From Natronorubrum daqingense (GTDB taxonomy: Archaea; Halobacteriota; Halobacteria; Halobacteriales; Natrialbaceae), in NCBI RefSeq assembly GCF_001971705.1, contig NZ_CP019327.1, positions 1,736,001 through 1,800,000 of the forward strand: a stretch of 64,000 nucleotides of DNA, in the 5' to 3' direction. Below, in pieces: positions 17,529 to 27,101 of the stretch. Position 1 is the first letter of the stretch, and every line of letters starts with the position of its first letter. Below the pieces are notes generated by a model, which saw nothing but the letters and a program-made list of their open reading frames with translations, did no database searches and was not told the DNA's origin. Position numbers and translations under genes: made by a program.

Positions 17529-17665
17529 ACCCCAACAGTCACTCGCACAGTAGTAATAGGTTTCACCCGCGGGTGACACGGGCTGGGAGTCGACAGAAGA
17601 AAGGGTGTAGAGACGCAAACTTCGTCGCTGACGCGACGCCAGTGAAACGTCCTGTGACTGCTGTG

Positions 17666-17676
17666 GTACTTTACAG
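17666..17676 (+). promoter_or_regulatory. TATA box of the DUF2270 gene
   Basis: GTACTTTACAG is centred 27 nt before the ATG at 17698, implying a leaderless transcript. Confidence 0.5.
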
Positions 17677-17697
17677 CAGGTTCGTGTAGCGCGTGCC

Positions 17698-18405
17698 ATG
17701 AGTGAGGACGAACACGAAGAGAGCCCACTCGAGCGATCGGATCAAGAGATCGGTGCCGAAATCGCAGACGATCCTGAAGCGCTCATCGGTGCACTCCCCC
17801 ACTATTATCGAGGCGAGGTAACGCAATCGACGACCTCGCAGGATCGGATCGATCAGACCACGAACTGGGCGATTACGGTGCTCGCGGCAATCCTTTCGGT
17901 CGTGTTTTCGAGCCCCGATATGCCTGCGTACTTGCTTCTCGTGGGCATTCTCGTCCTCAGCGTCTTCCTCTCGTTCGAGGTGAGACGGTACCGATTCTAC
18001 GACATGTACCGGTCTCGAGTCCGCTTTTTCCAGGAAAACGTCTTCGCGAACGCGCTTCAGCCCGTCGGCGTCGAACACGCACACTGGCGCGAGGAATTGA
18101 GCGAAGACCTTCGGTATCCGACGTTTAAAGTAACGGCCTGGGAAGCCCTCTCTCGGCGCCTCAGCCGGATTTACATACTCTTATTCGTCGTTCTCGGCGT
18201 CTCGTGGATCGCAAAGGTGACCCTGTTCACGCCGGAGACGCAGTGGACGGAGGCCGCGGAGCTACCCGGAGTACACGGCCTGATCGTTGCGGCGACACTC
18301 GGTGTATTCTATCTCGGAATCTGCATCATCGCGTGGTGGCCCCACAGCCGGCGAGCAAAAGGGGAGGTATACGGCGAAGAACCCGGCGAGTGGAAAGACG
18401 AGTGA
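17698..18405 (+). CDS. DUF2270 membrane protein
   Basis: This 235-aa integral membrane protein belongs to a family of unknown function. The acidic N terminus (~25 residues) is followed by LIGALPHYYRGEVTQSTTSQDRIDQTTNWAIT, recognised from DUF2270. Two membrane segments lie at about 60-100 and two more at about 160-215. The conserved loop FEVRRYRFYDMYRSRVRFFQEN between the pairs is cytoplasmic and basic. It is convergent with alaX. There is no enzymatic motif. Confidence 0.82.
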   Translation: MSEDEHEESPLERSDQEIGAEIADDPEALIGALPHYYRGEVTQSTTSQDRIDQTTNWAITVLAAILSVVFSSPDMPAYLLLVGILVLSVFLSFEVRRYRFYDMYRSRVRFFQENVFANALQPVGVEHAHWREELSEDLRYPTFKVTAWEALSRRLSRIYILLFVVLGVSWIAKVTLFTPETQWTEAAELPGVHGLIVAATLGVFYLGICIIAWWPHSRRAKGEVYGEEPGEWKDE

Positions 18406-18430
18406 GGACGGCCGTCTGTGACTGGACGCG

Positions 18431-19333
18431 TCAGTCTCTCGGTGAGGGGTGCTCACTCGAGGCGCCTAGCCTGTCGATCGTCCGTGGAACGCGATCGAGA
18501 TCGACACCGAGTTCGTCCGTGACCGCCAGGGCGGCGCGCTTTTCGGCCGCTCGACGTTCGATCGCCGCGGGACCGACCGCCAGTTCGATCCGGCTCGAGC
18601 CATCGTCTCGAGTCGTCCGGCCGACGACCGTCACCGGTCCGACTTCGCGCGTGTTCCGGACGTGGGTTCCGTCGCAGGCGGTCACGTCCCACGAGCGGCG
18701 TGTGTCAGCGAAGGACGAGCCGTTTCCGTTGCCCGATTCGTCACGGGTACCGATCGTCACGGTCCGAACGCGGCCGCTCTCGACGGCGGCCGCCGTGTGC
18801 TCCTCGTCGAAGGTGATTTCCTCGCGCTCGCGGGCGTCTCCGATCGACACGTCGTCCCACGACACCGGTCTGGACTCCCAGACGACGCGGTTGATCGTCG
18901 CGTCGAGTTCGATCAGCGCCTCGTCGTCGATCGCCCCCGTCTCGAGGTCGAGACCCACCGTTTCCTCGCCGATTTCGTGGCCGGCGTAGGTCGCCTCGGC
19001 TGGCTCGAGGACGCGTCTCGCCGCGCCGTAGCAGATGTGACTGGCCGTGTGAGCGCGCATACAGTACATGCGAAACGACCAGTCGATCGAACAGAGGACG
19101 TGGTGGCCGGTCCGAAATGACGGTTCCGTCTCGAGGATGTGGACGTGCTCGCCGTCGACCGTGCGCACGTCGGCGACGGAGATTCCACCGATAGTTCCGC
19201 GATCCGCTGGCTGCCCGTCGCTCGCCGCGTAGAAAAAACTCGTCTCGAGCCAGACGCGTCGGCCGTCGATGGCCGTCACTTCGGTTTCGAATCGCGTGGT
19301 GTAGGGCTCTCGAGCGGCCCGTTGTCCGGTCAT
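18431..19333 (-). CDS. alaX: AlaX-type alanyl-tRNA editing protein
   Basis: This stand-alone trans-editing enzyme hydrolyses mischarged Ser- or Gly-tRNA(Ala). It corresponds to the editing portion of alanyl-tRNA synthetase without the aminoacylation core. Zinc ligands are seen as HTASH near residue 95 and CDGTH near residue 220, the usual HxxxH...CxxxH set. The N-terminal beta barrel contains FFYAASDGQPADRGTI. The second domain carries an Asn/Gly/Ser-rich insertion (ESGNGNGSS) before the CDGTH motif. At 300 aa it is a mid-length AlaX-M-like form. The promoter region is short, following aMBF1 on the opposite side. Confidence 0.87.
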   Translation of the reverse strand: MTGQRAAREPYTTRFETEVTAIDGRRVWLETSFFYAASDGQPADRGTIGGISVADVRTVDGEHVHILETEPSFRTGHHVLCSIDWSFRMYCMRAHTASHICYGAARRVLEPAEATYAGHEIGEETVGLDLETGAIDDEALIELDATINRVVWESRPVSWDDVSIGDAREREEITFDEEHTAAAVESGRVRTVTIGTRDESGNGNGSSFADTRRSWDVTACDGTHVRNTREVGPVTVVGRTTRDDGSSRIELAVGPAAIERRAAEKRAALAVTDELGVDLDRVPRTIDRLGASSEHPSPRD

Positions 19334-19427
19334 TGGAGGAGACTCTCTCTGCAGCCATCAAAAGTCTGACTGCCGAGTCACCCAAACGTCTCGGGTTCGA
19401 AAACGGCTCAATTAGTCGATGTCGAGG

Positions 19428-19958
19428 TTATTCTGCGAGCGAGACGTCGAGATACTCCTCGAGGGCGTCGATCAAGCCGCCGCCGACGCCGGCTTGGGTC
19501 GCCCGTCCCTGCTCGATCGCGAGGAGGTCTTTTTCTTGAGCGCCGAGTTCTTCGGCGAGTTCGTCGCGCTGGAGGCCGGCGTCCTGGCGCGCTTCGGTGA
19601 GCGTCTCACCGTAGTCGGTGACGAGATAGGGAAGCGGGTCGTCGTCGTAGTTCGTGCCCTCTTTCTCCCAGTGTTCGGAATCGCCGTCCCAGACGGGATT
19701 CGCCTTGGCGACGTTCTGGGCGGCCTTTTGCTTCCGACTCGGTTCGTCGTTCGAGCGGTCGCTTCCCCCGCTTTGTTGTCCGCTGCGCCGGCGGGAAGAC
19801 GATTGCTTCTGGGCGTCGTCGTGTGGCGCACATTCCGAACAGACCTCGAGTTCGGCCCCGGCGACGCTCGCACGTCGAAGCGAGTCGCTCTCGGCACCAC
19901 AGAGTTCGCAGTTCGTCCCGCTGCCGCCCGAGGCGGAACCGGTCGAATACTTAGCCAT
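19428..19958 (-). CDS. archaeal multiprotein bridging factor aMBF1
   Basis: This zinc-ribbon plus helix-turn-helix protein binds the 30S ribosome in archaea and is related to eukaryotic MBF1. The start at MAKYSTG (176 aa) is chosen because family members begin there. The N terminus has CELCG and CSECA zinc knuckles. A Ser/Gln/Arg-rich linker follows (~50-85), then the HTH_3 domain YGETLTEARQDAGLQRDELAEEL to the end. Divergent or separate transcription from the tRNA gene downstream is implied by orientation. Confidence 0.9.
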   Translation of the reverse strand: MAKYSTGSASGGSGTNCELCGAESDSLRRASVAGAELEVCSECAPHDDAQKQSSSRRRSGQQSGGSDRSNDEPSRKQKAAQNVAKANPVWDGDSEHWEKEGTNYDDDPLPYLVTDYGETLTEARQDAGLQRDELAEELGAQEKDLLAIEQGRATQAGVGGGLIDALEEYLDVSLAE

Positions 19959-20052
19959 GGTATCCTTTGGCACCTGTCGCATTTCAAATCACCGCCTCGA
20001 GACCGGTCAGTTGCGTGTGACCCCGGCGCAGGCATGGGAACAAAGGAAAGGG

Positions 20053-20063
20053 CTTTTATAATC
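20053..20063 (+). promoter_or_regulatory. TATA box of tRNA-Leu
   Basis: CTTTTATAATC is a strong archaeal TATA element about 42 nt before the mature tRNA 5' end, leaving a short precursor leader of about 15 nt for RNase P. Confidence 0.6.
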
Positions 20064-20099
20064 ACACTGGATACGATTGAGTGCAGAAAGACACAGCGA

Positions 20100-20184
<85 letters not shown>

Positions 20185-20417
20185 TCGCACGGGTGGACGA
20201 TGTCCACCAATTGCGAGGCGGGTCACCGCCGAGCACAACGATGCAGGTGATTTCCCTTCGCGGACATCACCCACGCATAACTTCTAAGGAAACTACACCC
20301 GATAGCGATAGATGTCAGTATACGGGCGCTATTCGAGTGAACAGTTCCGATCAGTACCGCGAACGTGCACTCGAGCGGGACAGTAACCACTAACCCGTCT
20401 CGCTCGAAGGTCGACGT

Positions 20418-20981
20418 ATGGCGTACGTTTCTCGAGAACGAGTGGCTCCGCTCACGGCAATTTTGAGCGTCGTCTCGCTCGCGATCGTCTTCGCGGCCGC
20501 GGGTGGACGGGTGCCGCCATCGACGGTTCCGACGGCCCCCGAGTGGGTTCTCGACGCGATTCCCCACGTCAACGTCGCGATTAGTGCGGCCGCAATCGGG
20601 ACGATCACGCTCGGCTGGCGAGCGATTCGTCGCGGAAACGTCGCCAGGCACCGACTCGCGATGGTGGGCTCGTTCGGGCTGTTCGCGAGCTTTCTCACGC
20701 TCTATCTCTACCGGCTGGTCGCGACCGGCGGGGCACAGCCGTTCCCGGGTCCCGACGCCGTCTACCAGTTCGTCTACCTCCCGATCCTCGCGGTTCACAT
20801 CCTCCTCGCGATCGTCTGCATCCCGCTGGTGTACTACGCGCTGTTGCTCGCCTCCGCCCACCCGATCGAGGAGCTTCCGCGGACGAGTCACGCCCGGTTC
20901 GGTCGCTACGCGGCGTCGCTGTGGCTCGTCTCGTTCTCGCTGGGAATCGTCGTCTACGCCCTCCTGCACGTCGCCTACTGA
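20418..20981 (+). CDS. DUF420 membrane protein
   Basis: This 187-aa integral membrane protein belongs to a family often found with haem-copper oxidase genes (CtaM-like, role in oxidase assembly inferred from the family). About five hydrophobic segments are visible, with conserved IPHVNVAISA, RRGNVARHRLAM, AVHILLAIVCIPLVYYALL and RTSHARFGRYA between or within them. The His residues in VNVAISA-adjacent, VARH and AVHI segments are typical of the family. Here it has no oxidase neighbours. Confidence 0.85.
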   Translation: MAYVSRERVAPLTAILSVVSLAIVFAAAGGRVPPSTVPTAPEWVLDAIPHVNVAISAAAIGTITLGWRAIRRGNVARHRLAMVGSFGLFASFLTLYLYRLVATGGAQPFPGPDAVYQFVYLPILAVHILLAIVCIPLVYYALLLASAHPIEELPRTSHARFGRYAASLWLVSFSLGIVVYALLHVAY

Positions 20982-21181
20982 TCGCGCTCGTTCTCGTCGC
21001 GCTCGTTCTCGTACTCGAGTGAATCGGCTTGCAATTGCTCTCCAGCCGTGTCGCTTGGGGCTGTCCCCAGAACTCCCACCGAGCGCGGCCTCGCCGACGA
21101 GGCCCAGACGCCTCGTCTCAACGCCCGGTCCATTCGAGTGCAACGGACACGCCCAACGGGTGCCGTCGCGTACCACCGTCG

Positions 21182-22066
21182 ATGACGCGCCAGCACCCGC
21201 GCGAAACGGCCGCGGAGATCGAGCCACAAGAACAGAACCGACAGCCCGGCCTCGAGAGCGAGATGGAACCGCCCGCCGAGTTCATCCGCGACGACTACGA
21301 GGGCAGCGGGAAACTCGAGGGAAAGGTTGCGGTCGTCACCGGTGGAGACAGCGGCATTGGCCGGGCCGCCGCGGTCCACTTCGCTCGAGAGGGTGCCGAC
21401 GTCGCCGTGATGTACCTCGACGAAGAGGAGGACGCGGAGACGACGGCCGAGATGGTCGAAGACGAGGGCCAAGCGAGTCTGACCCTCGCAGGCGACGTCC
21501 GCGACAGCGCGTTCTGTCAGGCGGCCGTCGAGGAGGTCGTCGACGAGTTCGGGGACCTCAACGTCGTCGTCAACAATGCGGCGGCCCAGGTCGTGAAGAC
21601 CGACCTGACGGACATCTCCGACGAGCAGTGGGAGGAGACGTTCGCGACGAACATCCACGGCTACTTCTACCTGACCAAGGCGGCCCTCCCTCACCTCGAG
21701 GACGGGGATACGATCGTCAACACGACTTCGATTAACGCGTTCCGCGGTCACGACACGCTCGTGGATTACTCGACGACGAAGGGCGCGATCGTCGCGTTCA
21801 CGCGCTCGCTGTCCCAGCAGCTTGCCCCCGAGGGGATTCGCGTCAACCAGGTCGCACCCGGGCCGATCTGGACGCCGTTGATCCCCGCGACGATCGGCCA
21901 GTACGACCCCGAAATGGTCGAATCGTTCGGCGAGGACGTCCCGATGGGCCGACCGGGTCAACCCAGCGAACTCGGGCCAGCGTACGTCTACCTCGCCTGT
22001 GAGGACTCTTCGTACGTGAGCGGCCAGACGCTGCACGTAAACGGCGGCTCCGTCATCGGCGGGTAG
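21182..22066 (+). CDS. short-chain dehydrogenase/reductase (YghA/YhdF-type)
   Basis: This NAD(P)-dependent oxidoreductase has a long N-terminal leader as in bacterial YghA/YhdF and glucose-dehydrogenase-like SDRs. After EPPAEFIRDDYEGSGKLEGK come VTGGDSGIG for cofactor binding, VVNNAA, the catalytic Ser in VNTTSINAF, and YSTTK with Tyr and Lys. The end YVSGQTLHVNGGSVIGG is characteristic. The start at 21182 (294 aa) is the first in-frame ATG before the leader motif. In the family such proteins often act on aldehydes or sugars under stress. Confidence 0.88.
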   Translation: MTRQHPRETAAEIEPQEQNRQPGLESEMEPPAEFIRDDYEGSGKLEGKVAVVTGGDSGIGRAAAVHFAREGADVAVMYLDEEEDAETTAEMVEDEGQASLTLAGDVRDSAFCQAAVEEVVDEFGDLNVVVNNAAAQVVKTDLTDISDEQWEETFATNIHGYFYLTKAALPHLEDGDTIVNTTSINAFRGHDTLVDYSTTKGAIVAFTRSLSQQLAPEGIRVNQVAPGPIWTPLIPATIGQYDPEMVESFGEDVPMGRPGQPSELGPAYVYLACEDSSYVSGQTLHVNGGSVIGG

Positions 22067-22174
22067 CGACCGTTGGTCCGTCCCGTCGGCCGGTCGCGTT
22101 CGCCGTCGATGACGACGCCCCGCTCGTCGAGTCAGGTATGCAACACTTATGCGGGTCGCGGAGAATCGTGTCGT

Positions 22175-22765
22175 ATGCTCCCCGAAATCGGTTCGGAACT
22201 GCTGTCAACGGTCGCCCTCCTCGCCGCCATCGGTGTCTGGATCGTTTCGGACTGGTCCATCGCCTTCGCTCACCGCGGGACGGCCGACGACTCGAGAGAC
22301 CGTGGTTCGAAGTACGCGATCGGCGCGGCCGTCGTTGGAGGCGTCCTCGCGGCCGTCGTGCTCTCGCAGGTTACCCCCGGCCTCAGCGTTCCCGCGCCGA
22401 CCGTTGCCTTCTGGCTCGGGGTAGGGACGATCCTGCTCGGCGTCGTCCTCAGACAGTACGCCGTTCGCACGCTCGGGGACGGGTTCGACCTCGAGGTGAC
22501 CGTCGACGCGGCGGACGAGGTGGTCGATTCCGGTCCGTATCGGTGGGTCCGCCACCCCTCGTACACGGGGGCGTTGCTCTCGCTGGTCGGCGTCGGGATC
22601 ACCGTCGGAAACTGGCTGAGCATCGCCGTCGCCCTCGTCGCCGGAATCGCGGGCTACGGTTATCGAATTCGCGTCGAAGAACGAGCCCTGCGCGAGACGC
22701 TCGGTGAGCGCTACGCCGCGTACACGAACCGGACGCCGTACCGACTCGTTCCCGGCGTCTGGTAA
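22175..22765 (+). CDS. isoprenylcysteine carboxyl methyltransferase-like membrane protein
   Basis: This 196-aa integral membrane protein is of the ICMT/PEMT-like family. The hallmark is the C-terminal half: SGPYRWVRHPSYTGALL (cofactor-binding RHPxY), then RIRVEERALRETLGERYAAY and RTPYRLVPGVW. Four to five hydrophobic segments are visible. A TATA box (ACACTTATG, 22143-22151) lies 28 nt before the chosen ATG. The substrate is unknown; archaeal members may methylate lipids or small isoprenoids. Confidence 0.82.
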   Translation: MLPEIGSELLSTVALLAAIGVWIVSDWSIAFAHRGTADDSRDRGSKYAIGAAVVGGVLAAVVLSQVTPGLSVPAPTVAFWLGVGTILLGVVLRQYAVRTLGDGFDLEVTVDAADEVVDSGPYRWVRHPSYTGALLSLVGVGITVGNWLSIAVALVAGIAGYGYRIRVEERALRETLGERYAAYTNRTPYRLVPGVW

Positions 22766-22774
22766 CGACCGAGG

Positions 22775-24286
22775 TCAGTCGTCCGCGTGCATCGTTTGGC
22801 CCTCGAGTTCGGGCCGCGTGACGTCTCGGTCGGTCGCCTCGCCGTCGATGTCGTAGGGGTACTCCCCGGTCACACAGCCCAGACAGAGATCGATTCGGTC
22901 GTTGCCGAGGACGTTCGCGACGGCGTCGGTCGAGAGGTACGCGAGACTGTCCGCGTTGATGGTGTCGCGGATCTCCGCCGCCGATTTGTCCGAGGCGATG
23001 AGTTCCTCGCGGGTGGCCATGTTGATCCCCATGTAACAGGGGGCGACGATTTCGGGCGCGCCGATTCGGACGTGAACTTCCTCGGCCCCGCAGTCTTTGA
23101 GCAGTTGCACAAGTTGTGTCGAGGTGGTCCCGCGGACGATACTGTCGTCGATGACGGTGACGGTCTTGCCTTCGATGGTCGATTTGATCGGGTTGAGTTT
23201 GAGGCGGACGGCGCGCTCGCGTTCGCTCTGGGTCGGCATGATGAACGTCCGTCCGACGTAGCGGTTTTTCATCAGCCCTTCTGCGAACTCGACGCCGTCA
23301 TCGCTTTCCTCGCGCAGGTCGCCGTCAGCCGTCGTCTCGCTCGCGGCGTCGGCGTACCCCGAGGCGAACGCCCGTCCGGAGTCGGGGACGGGCATCACGA
23401 CGTCGCTCTCGACGCCGCTTTCCTCCCAGAGCTTGCGGCCGAGGTTTCGGCGCGCCTCGTAGACCAGCGTCTCGTCGATGACGCTGTCCGGGCGCGCGAA
23501 GTAGACGTGTTCGAAAAAGCAGTGAGCTGTGTTCTCGTTGTCGACGAGTTGGTAGGAGTCGAAGCCGTCGCCGTCTTCTCGCAAGACGACGAGTTCGCCG
23601 GGTTGCACGTCGCGAACGAGGTCGCCGTCCAGCGTATCGATCGCGGCCGACTCGGAGGCGAGCATGTAGCCGTCCTCGAGTTCGCCGATACACAGCGGGC
23701 GATTCCCCTGCGGGTCGCGCACGCCGAGGATCGTATCGTCGTGGCTGATCGCGAGGGCGTAAGAGCCGTGGATACGACCCATCGTCCGTTTGACGGCGCG
23801 CACGAGGTCCTCCTCGAGTAAGTTTCGCGCGAGGTCGTGGGCGATCACTTCGGTGTCGCCGTCGCTCGTAAAGGCGTGGCCGACGGCGGCGAGTTCGTCG
23901 CGAATCTCGTCGGCGTTGACGAGGTTGCCGTTGTGTGAGAGCCCGAGGGAGCCGCTCTTGAACGAGACGGAGAAGGGCTGGGCACACGAGGAGTCGACCG
24001 AGCCGGCCGTTGGATACCGAACGTGGCCGATTCCGGTCGCGCCGTTGAGAACGTCGAGGTCGTCCTCGTCGAACACCTCGCCCACCAGCCCCATGTCGAC
24101 GTGGCTGTGTTGCTGGAAGCCGTCGTGTGTGACGATTCCGGCGGACTCCTGGCCGCGGTGCTGGAGTGCGTAGAGCCCGTAGTACAACGGTCGTGCCGCG
24201 TCTCGACCGTCGAGTGAGACGCCGACGACGCCGCACTTTTCGGTCATTCCTGTTCGCCGGGGAGTTTCGCCCCGCCCATCAGTCAT
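22775..24286 (-). CDS. purF: amidophosphoribosyltransferase
   Basis: This is the first committed step of purine synthesis: PRPP plus glutamine gives phosphoribosylamine. The N-terminal Ntn glutaminase has its nucleophile Cys in TEKCGVVGVSLD, followed by LYALQHRGQESAGI and ATGIGHVRYPTAG. The PRTase domain has VTVIDDSIVRGTTST (PRPP loop) and the C terminus LCLGCVTGEYP. Start 24286 fits a TATA box at 24310-24320; the internal ATG at 24247 places Cys at residue 5 and may be used instead. It is divergent from the MutS-like gene. Confidence 0.94.
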   Translation of the reverse strand: MTDGRGETPRRTGMTEKCGVVGVSLDGRDAARPLYYGLYALQHRGQESAGIVTHDGFQQHSHVDMGLVGEVFDEDDLDVLNGATGIGHVRYPTAGSVDSSCAQPFSVSFKSGSLGLSHNGNLVNADEIRDELAAVGHAFTSDGDTEVIAHDLARNLLEEDLVRAVKRTMGRIHGSYALAISHDDTILGVRDPQGNRPLCIGELEDGYMLASESAAIDTLDGDLVRDVQPGELVVLREDGDGFDSYQLVDNENTAHCFFEHVYFARPDSVIDETLVYEARRNLGRKLWEESGVESDVVMPVPDSGRAFASGYADAASETTADGDLREESDDGVEFAEGLMKNRYVGRTFIMPTQSERERAVRLKLNPIKSTIEGKTVTVIDDSIVRGTTSTQLVQLLKDCGAEEVHVRIGAPEIVAPCYMGINMATREELIASDKSAAEIRDTINADSLAYLSTDAVANVLGNDRIDLCLGCVTGEYPYDIDGEATDRDVTRPELEGQTMHADD

Positions 24287-24309
24287 GGATGAGTGTAGGC
24301 GATCCAGTC

Positions 24310-24320
24310 GATAAAAATCC
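24310..24320 (-). promoter_or_regulatory. TATA box of purF
   Basis: The minus strand reads GGATTTTTATC, centred 28 nt before the ATG at 24286, supporting a leaderless transcript starting there rather than at 24247. Confidence 0.55.
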
Positions 24321-24505
24321 CCGTGTTTGTGCCTTCCGATAGTCCCCCACCCCAGGCCATTATACACGTTCTTGAATAGAATCGCCAACGGACTGCCACT
24401 CGACGTACGGATCTCGCCTTTCAGGCGAGAACGCACGTCTGTACAGCAACGCTTCTGGCCGAGTGATAACACAGTTTCAAGACAGTTGCCGCGAGTGCAC
24501 CACAC

Positions 24506-26284
24506 ATGCGACTCGAGGAGTACTGGGGAGTCGGGCCGAAGACCCGGGAGACACTATTCGAGGAGTTGGGTGCCGAGCGAGCGATGCAGGCCATCGAGGG
24601 CGGTGACGTGCGTGCGCTCTCGGATGCGGGACTCGCTCGCGGTCGGGCGACGCGCATTCTGCGTCGGGCGACAGGCGGCGACGGAATGGAGATGTTAGCG
24701 ACGCGCGATGCTCGCTCCGCGTACAAGGAAGTACTCGACCTTGCCGTCGAACATGCCGTCACGCGACGAGCGGCCGACCGAATCCGCGTGCTGACGCCGC
24801 TCACCTCCCAGGAGGCCATGGACGACCGACTGGACGACGTGCTCGCGGCCCGGAACGCCTGGGGGACACTCGCCGACGAGGACCGCGACGCCGTTCTCGA
24901 CGCCTACGAACGCTACGACGAGCGAAACGAGAGCGAACGCGCAGCCGTCGAGACGGCATTAGCCTTGCTCGAGGCAGGGGTCGACTCCGGGCCGTTCGCG
25001 ACTATCGCCGAACTCGAGCGAGAGCGACTCGAGGACGCTGCCGACGCGCTCGCGGCGTTCGACGGCGACCGGCGGCGGGTGCAATCGGACGTCGACGACG
25101 AACTCGATCGACTCCGCGATGCACTGGGGACGATCGAAGATATGGACGCGAACGCCCTCGAACTGATCGAGGAACTCCGTTCGGACGGCGTGCGCGACGT
25201 CGGGCAGTTCCGCGAGTCCTTCGAGGATCACCTCCTGAGCGAGACTGGTGTGACGCTCGAGCAGGTTCACGACGCGATGCCCGCCGACGCGACGGACGCG
25301 ACGGATTTCGTCGGGAGCACCCTCCGAACGCTTCGAAGCGATCTTACGAGTGCGATCGACGAACGAGAAGCGACGGTCGCGAGCGATCTCGAGGAAACGC
25401 TCGAGGAGACCAGTGACGCGACCGACCAGGCTGTTGGCGCGGTCGACGAGATCGCCTTGCACCTCTCGTTGGCTCGGTTCGCACTCGCGTACGACTGCAC
25501 CCGTCCGGCGTTCGTCGAAGGAGACGGCGCGGTGTCCGTCGTCCAGGCCCAGAACCTGACCATCGCTGCGAACGACGACGAGTCGGTCCAGTCCGTCACC
25601 TACGCGCTCGGCGAACACGCCGTGACCGAGGTGTCGGCAGACGTCAACGCCGTTCCAGGCGAGGAACGCGTCACCGTCCTCACGGGAGCCAACAGCGGCG
25701 GGAAGACGACCCTGCTCGAGACGCTGTGTCAGGTCGTCTTGCTGGCGACGATGGGGTTACCCGTCCCCGCCGAACGCGCAGAGGTGACGCCCGTCGACTC
25801 GCTTGTGTTCCACCGCAGACACGCGAGTTTCAACGCCGGCGTGCTCGAGGCGACCCTGAAGTCGATCGTGCCGCCGCTCGCGACGGAGGGGAGGACGCTG
25901 ATGTTGGTCGACGAGTTCGAGGCGATTACCGAACCCGGCAGCGCGGCCGAGTTGCTCCACGGCCTCGTCACGCTGTCGGTCGACCGGGACGCACTCGGCG
26001 TCTTCGTCACGCACCTCGCGGACGACCTCGAACCGCTGCCGCCGACGGCCCGCGTGGACGGCATCTTCGCGGAGGGGTTGAACCCGGACCTCGAGTTGGA
26101 AGTCGACTACCAGCCGCGATTCGACACCGTCGGCCGTTCGACGCCGGAGTTCATCGTCTCGCGATTGGTCGCGAACGCGGACGGGAGGGGTGAACGCGCC
26201 GGGTTCGAGACCCTCGCGGAAGCCGTCGGGAACGACGTCGTCCAGCGAACCTTGGCCGACGCGCGCTGGAGCGAGAGCGAGTAA
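24506..26284 (+). CDS. MutS-like ATPase with N-terminal helix-hairpin-helix
   Basis: This 592-aa DNA-binding ATPase is related to archaeal MutS-family proteins. A short HhH unit opens the protein (MRLEEYWGVGPKTRETLFEE, SDAGLARGRATRIL). Residues ~100-340 are a long helical lever or core region. The ABC-type ATPase follows with Walker A GANSGGKTTLLE, PVPAERAEVTPVDSLVF, HASFNAGVLEATLK and LMLVDEFEAIT, the Walker B. No mismatch-recognition (domain I) or Smr domain is visible, so mismatch repair is uncertain; a role in recombination is possible. It ends one base from the convergent gene at 26285. Confidence 0.87.
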   Translation: MRLEEYWGVGPKTRETLFEELGAERAMQAIEGGDVRALSDAGLARGRATRILRRATGGDGMEMLATRDARSAYKEVLDLAVEHAVTRRAADRIRVLTPLTSQEAMDDRLDDVLAARNAWGTLADEDRDAVLDAYERYDERNESERAAVETALALLEAGVDSGPFATIAELERERLEDAADALAAFDGDRRRVQSDVDDELDRLRDALGTIEDMDANALELIEELRSDGVRDVGQFRESFEDHLLSETGVTLEQVHDAMPADATDATDFVGSTLRTLRSDLTSAIDEREATVASDLEETLEETSDATDQAVGAVDEIALHLSLARFALAYDCTRPAFVEGDGAVSVVQAQNLTIAANDDESVQSVTYALGEHAVTEVSADVNAVPGEERVTVLTGANSGGKTTLLETLCQVVLLATMGLPVPAERAEVTPVDSLVFHRRHASFNAGVLEATLKSIVPPLATEGRTLMLVDEFEAITEPGSAAELLHGLVTLSVDRDALGVFVTHLADDLEPLPPTARVDGIFAEGLNPDLELEVDYQPRFDTVGRSTPEFIVSRLVANADGRGERAGFETLAEAVGNDVVQRTLADARWSESE

Positions 26285-26869
26285 TTACCACCGATCGCGG
26301 ACGTCTTCTCGGTCCGACAATCTGGCCTCTCCTTCGGGTCGTCGATCCGGCGGCGAGGCGTACTCTCCACCGTCGACACCTCCTTCGCCGTACGTGTACG
26401 CTGTCCCGTCTTCTTCCTCACAGACTCGAGCCTCGAGGTACGTCCGTGCGGCGCGACGAGAGAGCGCGCCCATCTCGACGATATCCGCGAGCGTCGTTTT
26501 CGTCGCCTGAAACCAGATCCGGACCCGTTCGTCGACGGCGAGCGTGTCCACGGCGACGATCCCGCCGCGACACCCGCCGTGGCTGACGGTCCACTCGAGC
26601 CAGCAGACTCGGTACGTGGTGGTCCGGTAGTCTTCCCCCGGTGCGACGAGGACCAGTCGCTCGTACGTACAGGGGTCGAGATAGGCGCTCAGAATACGGG
26701 TGCGGGAAACTGCGTGGCCGACCATTTCGGGGTCGATCGAGCCGTCGGCCAGCGGCGTCTCGGCCGTGATCTGCTCGCCGAGCGCGACCCGCTCGCCGCC
26801 CCAGTGGCTGTACCTGATATCGTATCGCTGGTCCGGCCGCCGATAGGCGACGAGTGCTCTATGCCCCAT
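26285..26869 (-). CDS. DUF6735-like haloarchaeal protein
   Basis: This 194-aa conserved protein of unknown function begins MGHRALVAYRRPDQRYDIRYSHWGG, a beta-rich start known from haloarchaeal DUF6735-type proteins. The middle contains TYERLVLVAPGEDYRTTTYRVCWLEWTV. The tail from ~150 is charged and low in complexity. No catalytic or membrane feature is seen. It is convergent with the MutS-like gene. Confidence 0.72.
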   Translation of the reverse strand: MGHRALVAYRRPDQRYDIRYSHWGGERVALGEQITAETPLADGSIDPEMVGHAVSRTRILSAYLDPCTYERLVLVAPGEDYRTTTYRVCWLEWTVSHGGCRGGIVAVDTLAVDERVRIWFQATKTTLADIVEMGALSRRAARTYLEARVCEEEDGTAYTYGEGGVDGGEYASPPDRRPEGEARLSDREDVRDRW

Positions 26870-27101
26870 CGACTCCCCTCCGCGTTCGCGAGACGTCCAC
26901 GGCGTCGGTCCGTGAACGAGCGCCGACCTGGCTCGGACGGTCCATCACGGGGTCTGGCCGCCCGCCAGTATTTGAACCTGCGGACGGCGGGGGTGACCGA
27001 ACGGCGGAGTCAGCATTCGATTCGGTTCGATTCGACCGTCTCGACTTGCGGACAGTGGGGAAAGGCAGAACTTCGTCGGCGTCGTAGGGAGACGCACGCA
27101 G

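Noticed and set aside
22787..23821. 344-codon frame opposite purF
   Set aside because: It is antisense to purF and resembles reversed codon bias, not a protein.
24247..24286. Shorter start of purF at 24247 that puts the catalytic Cys at residue 5
   Set aside because: Kept only as an alternative; the TATA box distance favours 24286 as the transcribed start.
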